A stretch of DNA of 15,757 nt from Peptococcaceae bacterium. Lineage in GTDB: Bacteria > Bacillota > Peptococcia > DRI-13 > UBA5745. The position numbers and the translations under genes were made by a program. A model generated the notes under the pieces. The model had not been told where the DNA came from. It ran no database searches and worked only from the letters and a program-made list of their open reading frames with translations. The DNA lies in contig JAISDM010000067.1 in the NCBI GenBank assembly GCA_031264885.1, positions 1 to 15,757 of the forward strand, in the 5' to 3' direction. Positions 4,866-12,570 of this stretch are shown here, piece after piece; the first letter of the stretch is position 1, and each line of letters starts with the position of its first letter.

Positions 4866-6179
4866 TTATATCTTGCTTTCACGGTTATCAATGACGCGTA
4901 CGGCCTTGCCTTCGGAGCGCGTAATGCTCTTAGGCGCCGCCAGCGTCACCTTTGCCGTAATGCCGAGCATGGATTTCAGCTTATCCGTGACTTCACGCTC
5001 ACGTCCCTCAATCTTGCGCACCGTATCGGAAAACATCTCCGGCGTCAGTTCCACCTTAACCTCTAAGGTGTCGGTAAAGTTGACGCGGTCCACCACCAGC
5101 TGATAATTCGCCTCAAATCCGCAGCCCAAAAGCACCGTCTCAATCTGCGACGGGAATACGTTCACGCCGCGGATGATCAGCATATCGTCCGAACGGCCCA
5201 TAGGCTTCGCCATTTTTACCAAAGTTCTGCCGCAGGAACAGGTCTTCCGGGAGAGTACGCAGATGTCCCGGGTGCGGTAGCGCAGAAGCGGAAACGCTTT
5301 TTTGGTAATGGATGTGAATACCAGTTCGCCGCGTTCGCCGTCCGGCAGAACCTGGCCTGTCTTCGGATCAATGATCTCCGGGATGAAATGGTCCTCGTTC
5401 ACGTGCATCCCCGTTTGTTCCTCACACTCGAAGGATACCCCGGGCCCGGAAGTCTCCGTCAGCCCGTAGATGTCATAGGCGTGAATCCCCAGCCGTTCCT
5501 CGATGTGACGGCGCATCTCCTCGCTCCAGGCTTCGGCGCCGAAGATGCCCGCCTTCAGCGTGATTTGATCACGCACACCCATTTCGTGAATGGACTCGGC
5601 CAGAAACGCGGCGTAAGACGGGGTGCAGCAAAGGATCGTCGCCTTCAGATCCACCAAAAACTGGATCTGCCGCTCTGTGTTGCCGGAAGACATGGGCAGC
5701 GTCAGACTCCCGACTTTGTGGGAACCGCCGTTCAGCCCCGGCCCGCCTGTGAACAGGCCGTATCCGTAGGCGACGTGTACCACATCCTCCTTCGTGCCGC
5801 CCGCGGCCACAATGGCCCGAGCGCAGCACTCGTCCCACAGGTCAACGTCGCTCTGGGTATAGTACGCGATGACGCGTTTGCCGGTGGTGCCGGATGTGGA
5901 CTGGATGCGCACACAGTCCGAGAGGGGCGCGGCCAGCATTCCGTAGGGATAAGTCTCCCGCAGGTCGTCCTTTGAGATAAACGGCAGTTTGTGCAGATCC
6001 TCCGTTCCTTTCACGTCTCCGGGCGCGACGCCTTTCTTATCCATGAGCGCGCGGTAGTACGGCGCGTTGCCGTATACGTGTTTGACTTGCTGAACGAGGG
6101 TTTTGTCCTGGTAGGCGCGCATTTCGTCCCGGGACATGGTTTCCCATTTTTCCTGGTAGTAGTTTGGCAATTTTGTCAC
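4866..6179 (-). CDS. paaK: Phenylacetate-CoA ligase family (AMP-forming arylacetate-CoA ligase)
   Basis: The 437-residue protein has the normal PaaK length. The P-loop is STSGTTGK (94-101), followed by YGLTE (238-242), the adenine/ribose-binding RTRD (302-305), the hinge region GRSDDMLIIRGVNVFPSQIE (328-347) and a C-terminal SEGKAVRV with the likely catalytic Lys. A CSCGR segment near 314-318 is common in the family. It would activate phenylacetate, indoleacetate or related acids to CoA thioesters, or run in reverse on the product of the neighbouring Ior enzyme. It begins 19 bases after iorB. The listed GTG sits only a base or two from AAAGGAT; a TTG at 6170, 10 bases after AAAGGA, may be the true start. 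Exact substrate is not determinable. Confidence 0.9.
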   Translation of the reverse strand: MTKLPNYYQEKWETMSRDEMRAYQDKTLVQQVKHVYGNAPYYRALMDKKGVAPGDVKGTEDLHKLPFISKDDLRETYPYGMLAAPLSDCVRIQSTSGTTGKRVIAYYTQSDVDLWDECCARAIVAAGGTKEDVVHVAYGYGLFTGGPGLNGGSHKVGSLTLPMSSGNTERQIQFLVDLKATILCCTPSYAAFLAESIHEMGVRDQITLKAGIFGAEAWSEEMRRHIEERLGIHAYDIYGLTETSGPGVSFECEEQTGMHVNEDHFIPEIIDPKTGQVLPDGERGELVFTSITKKAFPLLRYRTRDICVLSRKTCSCGRTLVKMAKPMGRSDDMLIIRGVNVFPSQIETVLLGCGFEANYQLVVDRVNFTDTLEVKVELTPEMFSDTVRKIEGREREVTDKLKSMLGITAKVTLAAPKSITRSEGKAVRVIDNRESKI

Positions 6180-6198
6180 ATCCTTTATTTATGCTAAG

Positions 6199-6771
6199 TC
6201 ACGCTTCTTTTCCAAAAGCGAAGGCTTTTTGGTTCAATTCCAGAAACTTAGGAGGCACGGTTTCACGCAGAGCCGCCTCCCAGGCGCTTGCCGGAAAATC
6301 AAAATACCTGGAAAGCCGGCCCATGAGGACAATATTCACCGCTTTGCCGCTTCCGGCTTTTTCCGCCGGCGCCAGCGCGTCGAAGGCGTCCACCTTCGCG
6401 CCAGCGGCCCGCATTTTTTCCGCGATATTCTCGGGATAAGCCGCCGCGCCTATAATCACAGGCATCGGGTCGATCTGCTGTGTGTTCGTGACCACCTGAC
6501 CGCCGGGCGCGAGATGGCTCAGCCAGCGCGCAGCTTCCAGCAGCTCGAACGAAACGATAAAATCCGCCTGGCCCTGGTCGATGATGGGGGAATACACCTT
6601 ATCGCCGCAGCGCACATAGGTGACCACGCTGCCGCCCCGCTGGCTCATGCCGTGTACCTCCGACACCTTCACATCAAAACCCCCGTTGAGAAACAGGCGC
6701 CCCAGAACCCGCGACGCGAGAAGACTCCCCTGTCCGCCGACACCGGCGATCAGCACATTCACTGTTTTCAT
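6199..6771 (-). CDS. iorB: Indolepyruvate:ferredoxin oxidoreductase, beta subunit
   Basis: The 190-residue length and layout match IorB, the gamma-domain-type subunit of the two-subunit enzyme. Seen are the glycine-rich start NVLIAGVGGQGSLLASRVLG and HGMSQRGG (40-47), which in relatives contacts CoA or the partner subunit. With IorA it oxidatively decarboxylates aromatic 2-oxo acids to arylacetyl-CoA, reducing ferredoxin in the cytoplasm. Its ATG overlaps the iorA stop as ATGA, so the two are translationally coupled and made in equal amounts. GAGGGGGGCGGA within iorA serves as ribosome site. Confidence 0.93.
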   Translation of the reverse strand: MKTVNVLIAGVGGQGSLLASRVLGRLFLNGGFDVKVSEVHGMSQRGGSVVTYVRCGDKVYSPIIDQGQADFIVSFELLEAARWLSHLAPGGQVVTNTQQIDPMPVIIGAAAYPENIAEKMRAAGAKVDAFDALAPAEKAGSGKAVNIVLMGRLSRYFDFPASAWEAALRETVPPKFLELNQKAFAFGKEA

Positions 6772-8507
6772 TCCGCGCCCCCCTCAAAGGCGTCGAAGCG
6801 GCACAATTGCGCGCATACCCCGCATCCGACGCAGAGTGTGTGATCTATGGCCGCCTGGCCGCTCTTCATAGAGACCGCGGGACATCCGATTTTCATACAC
6901 GCCTTGCAGGATTTGCAGCGGTCGGGATTCACGCGGAAGGGCGGATTGTGCCTGACCGTTTTCAGAAGCGCGCAGGGCCGGCGCGAGATAATCACCGACG
7001 GTTCCTTCGCGGCCATCTCTTCCTTCAAAGCGGCGTCGCAGACCGCCAGGTCATAGGGATCCACCACGCTTACCCGGCGGATTCCCACCGCGCGGCAAAG
7101 GGCGGTCAAATCGATTTTTCCCGCGGGATCCCCCTTGATGTTCAGTCCCGTGGTCGGATTCTGCTGCTGACCCGTCATGCCCGTGGTGGAATTATCCAGA
7201 ATGATGACGGTGGAGGTCCCTCCGTTATAAGCGATGTTGATTAGCCCCGTGACGCCCGAGTGCATAAACGTGGAATCACCGATAAGCGCCACGGCTTTCT
7301 CCGCGAACGCGTTCCCAGCGGCGTGGGTAAACCCGTGCAAACCGGAGACGGAGGCGCCCATGCAGACCGTGGTGTCCATCGCCATAAGCGGCGCGGCGGC
7401 GCCCAATGTATAACAGCCAATGTCGCCGATGACGGTGGCGCCGTTCTCCTTCAGCGCGTAGAACATGCCGCGGTGCGGACATCCGGCGCACATCACCGGC
7501 GGGCGCGCGGGGATCTCCTCCGGGAGCGCCGCGCTTTGCGGAACTGCCTTTCCCAGCGCCCGCGCCACCAGATTTTGATTGAATTCGTCACATATGGGGA
7601 ATATCTCCTTCCCTGTAACCGCCAGGCCCAGCTTACGGCAATGGTTCTCGATCACGGGATCCAGTTCCTCCACGACGCAAACCCTGTCGAACCTCGCCGC
7701 GAAGCCGCGGATGAGTTCTTCCGGCAGGGGATTGACCAGGCCGAGTTTCAAGACCGAAACGCTGTCCCCGAACGCCTCCTTGACATACTGATACGACGCG
7801 CCGGAAGTGACGACGCCTATATCCGTCCGGGACCCGGGTTCCACGCGGTTCAAAGGGGAAGTTTCCGCCAGCCCGGCAAGCTTCTTCATACGCGCCTCCA
7901 CAATCGGATGGCGCTGGCGCGCGGCGGCAGGCATCATCACATATTTCGCGCTGTCTTTCTTATACGGAACGATCTCCGGCGCGACACGGGCGCCCGTCTC
8001 CACCACGCTTTGGGCGTGGGCGATCCGGGTACACACCCGCAGGAGAACAGGCGTGTCGTACTGTTCCGAAAGCTCATAGGCGTACCTGGCAAACTCCAGA
8101 CATTCCGAAGAATCCGAAGGCTCCAGCATGGGCAGCTTCGCGGCGACGGCATAGTGGCGCGAATCCTGCTCGTTCTGGGACGAGTGCATCCCCGGATCGT
8201 CCGCCACGACGACGACCAGTCCGGCGTTCACCCCTGTGTACGACGCCGTAAACAGGGGATCGGCCGCCACGTTCAGGCCCACATGCTTCATACCGCAGAA
8301 GCCGCGCCGTCCGCCCAGCGCCGCGCCAAAGGCGACCTCCAGGGCGACCTTCTCGTTGGGGGCCCATTCGGAATAGATTCCGTCATAGGCGGCAAGGGCC
8401 TCGGCTATTTCCGTGCTTGGCGTGCCGGGGTAGCTCGACGCCACGGAGCAGCCGGCCTCATAAAGCCCGCGGGCGACGGCGTCGTTACCCAACATCAGTT
8501 GTTTCAT
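6768..8507 (-). CDS. iorA: Indolepyruvate:ferredoxin oxidoreductase, alpha subunit
   Basis: I start at the ATG at 8507 (MKQLMLGNDAVARGL, the family's usual beginning, with GAAGGAGAG upstream); a longer frame to 8561 adds 18 unlikely residues. The 579-residue protein has the pyrimidine-binding domain first (SYPGTPSTEI, about 25-34), then the CAGCPHRG motif (340-347). The thiamine-diphosphate site follows: GDS at 410-412 and DN at 438-439. Two 4Fe-4S clusters lie at the C-terminus, C531/C534/C537/C542 and C559/C562/C565/C569. The first has four residues before its last Cys, a spacing known for this enzyme family. It converts indolepyruvate, phenylpyruvate or hydroxyphenylpyruvate to arylacetyl-CoA with ferredoxin. 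It follows the MFS gene by 34 bases. Confidence 0.95.
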   Translation of the reverse strand: MKQLMLGNDAVARGLYEAGCSVASSYPGTPSTEIAEALAAYDGIYSEWAPNEKVALEVAFGAALGGRRGFCGMKHVGLNVAADPLFTASYTGVNAGLVVVVADDPGMHSSQNEQDSRHYAVAAKLPMLEPSDSSECLEFARYAYELSEQYDTPVLLRVCTRIAHAQSVVETGARVAPEIVPYKKDSAKYVMMPAAARQRHPIVEARMKKLAGLAETSPLNRVEPGSRTDIGVVTSGASYQYVKEAFGDSVSVLKLGLVNPLPEELIRGFAARFDRVCVVEELDPVIENHCRKLGLAVTGKEIFPICDEFNQNLVARALGKAVPQSAALPEEIPARPPVMCAGCPHRGMFYALKENGATVIGDIGCYTLGAAAPLMAMDTTVCMGASVSGLHGFTHAAGNAFAEKAVALIGDSTFMHSGVTGLINIAYNGGTSTVIILDNSTTGMTGQQQNPTTGLNIKGDPAGKIDLTALCRAVGIRRVSVVDPYDLAVCDAALKEEMAAKEPSVIISRRPCALLKTVRHNPPFRVNPDRCKSCKACMKIGCPAVSMKSGQAAIDHTLCVGCGVCAQLCRFDAFEGGAE

Positions 8508-8541
8508 TGAGACATTCTCTCCTTCAGCCGAATGTAATCGA

Positions 8542-9810
8542 TCACGGTTCCCGGATGGCAAGATTGATGAACAGACCGGCCACAGAGCATCCGAGCAAAA
8601 TCAAAAACGGCGTCACGAAACTGCCTGTGGACTGATACAGCGACCCGCCCAGCACCGCTGCGAAGGGCGCGGGAATGAGGATCAGAGTCAAAATGCTGAA
8701 ATTCAGCGAAAAATTCTTCATTCCGTAAAAATTCGACGCAAACACAGAGGATATCGTAGGCGCGAAGCCATAGGAAAAATAGCACAGCGCCAGCCCCAGC
8801 AGTCCAACCGCCAGCGACGAAGCCAAGATGGAGACGACGACCACCGCCGGCGCCAGAATCGCGGTGGCGCTGATGAAATACTGCGTCTTGCGCAGTCCGA
8901 GGCGGTCAAACATCGCGCCGCAGCAAAGGCGGCCGAGTCCGTTGAAGATAGATATCACGCCGATGATCGCGGCGGGGGACTGCACATTCAGCTCTTGCAA
9001 AATATCGGCGGCCAAGGCCAGCGCCGCGCTGCCCACAGAAGCCAGCAGCGTAATAAACACAAACATCAGCCAGAAGGAGGGGCGCCGAATCATTTCCGAC
9101 GCGGTAAACTCCCGCGCCGGCGCCGCCTTCTTCGCTTTCTGGGCCGCCTTTGCGGCCTTCTTCGCGGCTTTCTTTGGGAGCTTCCTTGCGGTTTTTTTCG
9201 CGGATCCAGGTTCAGGGAAGATTACGTCTTCCCCCGGCCCGCGGATGATAAAGGAAGCCAGGACAAGCACCGCGCCCAAAGCGATCGCCAGCGACAGGAA
9301 AGTAGCGCTCCAGCCGACATTCGCGTTCTTTATCATCGCGTCCGCGATATTCCCGATGATCAGCGAGGTCAGGCCGAAGCCCATGAGCAGTATGCCGGAA
9401 CACAGACCCTTTTTATCCGGGAACCAGGCGTTTGTGAGCCCGATCACCGTGGTATACGTGAGCCCGACGCCCAGTCCGGAAGCGAAACCGTAAAAGACAT
9501 AGAGCCAAACGATACTGATTCCGGGCGTCAGGCGCGACGTGCCGAAGAAACCCACAAACAGCAGCGCCGCCGAAACCAGAATCCTGAGACGCGGCGTGGT
9601 GCGCTTCGTGAGCAGTCCCGCCAAAAAACTGCCGACGCAGAAAAACATAATCGTAAACGTATAATTCAGACTCAACTGCGCGGGATCCCAGCCGAATTCC
9701 GACGCGAAAGGCGCCTTCAGAATCGCCCAGGCGTATATAATGCCCGCGAACAACAGGACGACTACGCCAAAAAACAGCCGCAGCCACCGTTCAACATTGT
9801 TAACTTTCAT
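8542..9810 (-). CDS. MFS transporter, oxalate/formate antiporter (OFA)-like, with Lys/Ala-rich central loop
   Basis: The 422-residue protein has about twelve membrane spans. It opens with RWLRLFFGVVVLLFAGIIYAWAIL, typical of the OFA branch of the major facilitator superfamily, and keeps the conserved inter-helix loops (PDKKG near 131-135, FDRLGLRKT after span 8). OFA members carry small carboxylates. As first gene of the ior operon, it may carry an arylacetate or a 2-oxo acid, but this is inference. Oddly, the cytoplasmic loop between spans 6 and 7 contains a histone-H1-like run of AKK/KKAA units (residues 203-232, bases 9115-9204). GAAGGTGAAG precedes the ATG. Confidence 0.9.
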   Translation of the reverse strand: MKVNNVERWLRLFFGVVVLLFAGIIYAWAILKAPFASEFGWDPAQLSLNYTFTIMFFCVGSFLAGLLTKRTTPRLRILVSAALLFVGFFGTSRLTPGISIVWLYVFYGFASGLGVGLTYTTVIGLTNAWFPDKKGLCSGILLMGFGLTSLIIGNIADAMIKNANVGWSATFLSLAIALGAVLVLASFIIRGPGEDVIFPEPGSAKKTARKLPKKAAKKAAKAAQKAKKAAPAREFTASEMIRRPSFWLMFVFITLLASVGSAALALAADILQELNVQSPAAIIGVISIFNGLGRLCCGAMFDRLGLRKTQYFISATAILAPAVVVVSILASSLAVGLLGLALCYFSYGFAPTISSVFASNFYGMKNFSLNFSILTLILIPAPFAAVLGGSLYQSTGSFVTPFLILLGCSVAGLFINLAIREP

Positions 9811-9877
9811 AACGCATCTTCACCTTCATCATTCATCATTCATATTTCGCAATACTGCGCATCCTCCGTCATTATGA

Positions 9878-9905
9878 ACGAACCCCCCATCCGTAGGGGC
9901 GGCAT
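9878..9905. repeat. REP-like repeat, copy 1 (28-bp direct repeat)
   Basis: Perfectly identical over 28 bases to 9939-9966 in the same orientation, 61 bases away. It ends in TAGGGGCGGCAT but lacks the second hairpin arm found in the other copies, so it looks truncated. Confidence 0.8.
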
Positions 9906-9938
9906 ATCCCGATCCCAGCGAATCAAAATTTAATAAAG

Positions 9939-9976
9939 ACGAACCCCCCATCCGTAGGGGCGGCATTCTGCCGCCC
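9939..9976. repeat. REP-like repeat, copy 2, with hairpin
   Basis: It starts with the 28-bp direct repeat and then completes an 8-bp hairpin, GGGCGGCA (9958-9965), loop TTC, TGCCGCCC (9969-9976). The hairpin motif recurs at 11806-11824 and 11854-11872. It sits downstream of the acyl-CoA synthetase and may slow or end its transcript, although there is no T run. Confidence 0.75.
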
Positions 9977-10047
9977 GGGACCGTTCAGGCCGCCTCTGCA
10001 ACGCGGATGGCGCCCTTTGAACAAGGAATCCGCGGACCGCAGTCGTA

Positions 10048-11688
10048 TTACGACAAATTCTGCGCCTCCACGATGCCGGCCGCGCCGTAGGTCTGGCGCA
10101 GCTTAGGCTTCTCAATTTTGCCCGTCGCGTTGCGCGGCACCGGCGCGAAAATGATTTTTCGCGGACGCTTGTAGCGCGGCAGCGCCTTGCAAAATGTTTG
10201 AATGTCCTCCTCGGTACACACGCGCCCCGGCTTGACTTCCACCACGGCGGCGGCGATTTCGCCCAGACGCGCGTCCATAACGCCGATAACGGCCACATCC
10301 TTGACGTCCGAATGGTCGGAGAGAAAATTCTCGATCTGCACAGGATAGATGTTTTCCCCGCCGGAGATGATCACATCCTTCTTGCGGTCAACCAGGAATA
10401 TAAACCCATCCTCGTCGCGCCGCGCCATATCCCCCGTAAAAAGCCATCCGTCCCGGATCGATTCGGCCGTCGCCTTCTCGTCGTTAAAATAGCAGAGCAT
10501 CACACCCGGCCCCTTCACGCAGAGTTCGCCCACGTCCCCTTCTTTCACCTCGCGTCCGTCCTCATCCACAATCTTGGTCTCCCAGCCATGCCCCGGCACG
10601 CCGATCGCGCCCACCTTATGGATGTTCCCGACGCCGAGATGCACACAGCCCGGCCCGATGGACTCAGACAAGCCATAGTTCGTATCGTACTGATGATGCG
10701 GAAAAACCTCAAGCCAGCGGTTGATCAGGCTCTGGGGCACAGGCTGCGCCCCGATGTGCATGAGCCGCCACTGCTGGAGACGCGGATAATCGGAGAGTTT
10801 TACCTCCCCGCGCTCCAGCGCGCCCAGAATATCCTGCGCCCAGGGAACCAGGAGCCATACAATCGTACACGCCTCCTCCGACACAGCCTCCAGAATATAC
10901 TTAGGCTCCGTGCCCTTTAATATCACCCCGCGCCCGCCCACAAGGAAACTGCCGAACCAGTGCATCTTCGCCCCGGTATGATACAGCGGCGGAATACACA
11001 GGAATACGTCTTCATGGGTTTGCCCGTGATGCGCCTGCTCCACGCGGCAGGCGTGCATCAGACTCTCATGCCGGTGCAGAATCGCCTTTGGGAAGCCCGT
11101 CGTTCCGGAGGAAAAATAAATCGCCGCCAAATCGTCGTCCGTAATCGGAATCCCCGGCGACCCGGAGGAACAGTCGGCGGTCAGTTCCGTATAACTCTCA
11201 GCAAAGGAAGGACACGTCTCCGGCCCGCAGTAGATCAGCGCCACCGCCCGTGAAATCTCATCGGCGATCTCCTCGACGCGGCCGATGAACTCCGGCCCGA
11301 ACACCAAAATGCCCGCCTCGGACAGACCGAGACAATACTTGATTTCCTCCGCGGAATAGCGAAAATTGATCGGCACAGCAATCGCGCCCGCTTTCAGAAC
11401 GCCGAAATAAATGGGCAGCCATTCCAATCCGTTCATAAGCAAAACCGCCACCTTGTCATGGCGGCGAATCCCCCGCGAAAGCAACAGATTCGCGAAACGG
11501 TTAGCCTTCTCGTTGAAAATGCTCCATGTAATCTCACGGCGGTAACGCGGCGCGTGGGCCGGTTCAATCAAATCGAATTCGCGCCAGGTAACTCTGCGCG
11601 TATCATGGCGCTCAGGATTAATCTCCACCAGCGCCACCTCATTCCCATACCGCGCGGCGTTTTGTTCCAAAATTTCAGTAATCGGCAT
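10048..11688 (-). CDS. AMP-forming acyl-CoA synthetase (fatty- or aryl-acid CoA ligase)
   Basis: The 546-residue protein belongs to the ANL superfamily. Seen in order: P-loop SSGTTGFPK (193-201), YGLSE (338-342), FTGD with D420, DRKKDVIISGGENIYPVQIE (434-453) and the C-terminal catalytic Lys in NATGKIEKPKL (K524). It activates a carboxylic acid to its CoA ester with ATP. I chose the ATG at 11688 after GGGGGA; the longer frame to 11757 would begin at the promoter. Around residues 34-60 there is an extra segment, so that a TW..F motif occurs twice. It has its own promoter and is separated from the ior operon by 237 bases, so it is probably a distinct transcription unit. Substrate is unknown. 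Confidence 0.9.
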   Translation of the reverse strand: MPITEILEQNAARYGNEVALVEINPERHDTRRVTWREFDLIEPAHAPRYRREITWSIFNEKANRFANLLLSRGIRRHDKVAVLLMNGLEWLPIYFGVLKAGAIAVPINFRYSAEEIKYCLGLSEAGILVFGPEFIGRVEEIADEISRAVALIYCGPETCPSFAESYTELTADCSSGSPGIPITDDDLAAIYFSSGTTGFPKAILHRHESLMHACRVEQAHHGQTHEDVFLCIPPLYHTGAKMHWFGSFLVGGRGVILKGTEPKYILEAVSEEACTIVWLLVPWAQDILGALERGEVKLSDYPRLQQWRLMHIGAQPVPQSLINRWLEVFPHHQYDTNYGLSESIGPGCVHLGVGNIHKVGAIGVPGHGWETKIVDEDGREVKEGDVGELCVKGPGVMLCYFNDEKATAESIRDGWLFTGDMARRDEDGFIFLVDRKKDVIISGGENIYPVQIENFLSDHSDVKDVAVIGVMDARLGEIAAAVVEVKPGRVCTEEDIQTFCKALPRYKRPRKIIFAPVPRNATGKIEKPKLRQTYGAAGIVEAQNLS

Positions 11689-11728
11689 AATTCCCCCGCT
11701 TTCTACAAAATTCGTATCACTAAAATTG

Positions 11729-11757
11729 AGAATACCAAACACACCCAAGCTTGTCAA
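11729..11757 (-). promoter_or_regulatory. Sigma-A-like promoter for the acyl-CoA synthetase
   Basis: On the minus strand, TTGACA (11752-11757), a 17-base spacer and TATTCT (11729-11734) precede the ATG at 11688 by about 40 bases. The -35 is perfect; the -10 has 4 of 6 matches. Confidence 0.6.
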
Positions 11758-11802
11758 CTTAGAAATTGAGGAACTGCGATCTGGAAATTCGCGCCTAACA
11801 AG

Positions 11803-11875
11803 GACGGGCGGCAGGATGCCGCCCCTACAAATGTATTATTCACGGCGCCGTAGGGGCGGCATTCTGCCGCCCGTC
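11803..11875. repeat. REP-like repeat pair in inverted orientation (copies 3 and 4)
   Basis: Two 26-base arms (11803-11828 and 11850-11875) are inverted repeats with one mismatch around a 21-base spacer. Each arm also folds alone into the GGGCGGCA-N3-TGCCGCCC hairpin seen at 9958-9976. It lies between the acyl-CoA synthetase promoter and the end of the toxin gene, in a stretch with no other feature, and could act as a terminator or mRNA-end structure for the toxin-antitoxin transcript. Confidence 0.8.
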
Positions 11876-11910
11876 TCTGGAATTCCGGCGCATTATCTCC
11901 CGTTCGACGG

Positions 11911-12183
11911 TCAAGTGTCGCTGTGGTGTCCGCTGCAATGGACAATTAAAATTTTACCATCGTCGAGCAGTTTATAGGTCAGGCGGTTTTTCTCGTCAAT
12001 TTCCCGGCTCCAATAGCCCGACAGATTGCCTTTAAGCGGTTCGGGATGTCCGATTCCGTCATTGCCGTTTCGGATAATATCACGAATAAGTTTATTGATT
12101 TTCTTTATCGTCCGTTTGTCCTCTGTCTGCCATGCCGTATATTCTTCCCAGCCGTCAAGCGTGAAACTGACGTTTTCAATCAT
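11911..12183 (-). CDS. yoeB: YoeB/Txe-type toxin, mRNA interferase
   Basis: The 90-residue protein matches the YoeB/Txe pattern: GWEEYTAWQTEDKRTIKKIN (11-30), then HPEPLKGNLSGYWSREI (46-62) and EKNRLTYKL, ending in a His-rich tail. E48, R67 and H85/H86 correspond by position to the Glu, Arg and His catalytic residues of this RelE-fold family. Family members bind the ribosome and cut mRNA at the A site. The usual C-terminal HYH or CRYHY-type end is replaced by VHCSGHHSDT. The gene overlaps the antitoxin gene by 8 bases, a typical coupling that keeps antitoxin production first. No defect is visible, so it is probably functional. Confidence 0.92.
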   Translation of the reverse strand: MIENVSFTLDGWEEYTAWQTEDKRTIKKINKLIRDIIRNGNDGIGHPEPLKGNLSGYWSREIDEKNRLTYKLLDDGKILIVHCSGHHSDT

Positions 12184-12451
12184 GCTCCATGCCTTCCAGC
12201 TCCGCCATGGTTTTTGTGATTGTTTCGCCGCGTTCCGCTTGTCCTATGGAGTGCATTAAACGCTCCATTTTCGCGCCGGAGTAATATTCATCATAGGGTT
12301 TAAGCTCGAAGGGTATGGACTGCTCCCGGATTGCCTGGCGAAAAAATACGTTGACAGCTGCGGACATGTTTAAGCCGATTCTGTTGAATAAACGTTCTGC
12401 CTCACGTTTTAAGTCTTCGTCAATGCGTATCGTTAAATTTGTTTGCGCCAT
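12176..12451 (-). CDS. RelB/DinJ-family antitoxin
   Basis: The 91-residue protein begins TNLTIRIDEDLKREAERLFN and continues with a short helix-turn-helix (MSAAVNVFFRQAIRE), the ribbon-helix-helix DNA-binding domain of RelB/DinJ antitoxins. The C-terminal half (about 52-91) is polar and charged and would wrap the toxin. It should neutralise the toxin downstream and repress its own promoter. AAAGGAG lies about 9 bases before the ATG, and a near-consensus promoter is at 12487-12515. YoeB toxins classically pair with YefM (Phd-type) antitoxins, so the pairing with a ribbon-helix-helix antitoxin is a variant. Confidence 0.92.
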   Translation of the reverse strand: MAQTNLTIRIDEDLKREAERLFNRIGLNMSAAVNVFFRQAIREQSIPFELKPYDEYYSGAKMERLMHSIGQAERGETITKTMAELEGMEHD

Positions 12452-12486
12452 TTGAAAATCTCCTTTGCTTTATCATTTGCACTAAC

Positions 12487-12515
12487 ATTTTACTGTATAT
12501 TTCGCGCGTTGTCAA
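12487..12515 (-). promoter_or_regulatory. Promoter of the toxin-antitoxin operon
   Basis: On the minus strand, a perfect TTGACA (12510-12515), a 17-base spacer and TAAAAT (12487-12492, 5/6) lie about 36 bases before the antitoxin ATG. Autorepression by the antitoxin is expected for such operons; I did not find a clear operator palindrome. Confidence 0.7.
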
Positions 12516-12570
12516 TGCACTTTCTTCAAACCGCCGAATGACGATTTTCAATTTGCCGCAAACGATACGG

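Larger units (their letters stand above)
9811..10047. other. Intergenic region between acyl-CoA synthetase and the ior operon
   Basis: No gene is seen. It holds a short tandem of the 7-mer TCATCAT/TTCATCA type (about 9826-9843) just upstream of the MFS gene, and two copies of a 28-bp direct repeat, the second carrying a full hairpin. The ior operon promoter should lie here on the minus strand, but I found no convincing -35/-10 pair. Confidence 0.5.

Noticed and set aside
7260..8510. A 416-codon plus-strand open frame
   Set aside because: It lies fully antisense to iorA, whose catalytic motifs are intact. The product is rich in Arg, His and Gly with no domain, as expected from the shadow of a GC-rich gene.
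8995..9933. A 312-codon plus-strand open frame
   Set aside because: It is antisense to the MFS transporter and extends into the repeat region. The product is Arg/Gln-rich and without recognisable features.
9878..9976. Two close direct repeats that could suggest a CRISPR array
   Set aside because: There are only two units, the unit is part of a hairpin repeat family found elsewhere in the window, and there are no cas genes or regular spacers.
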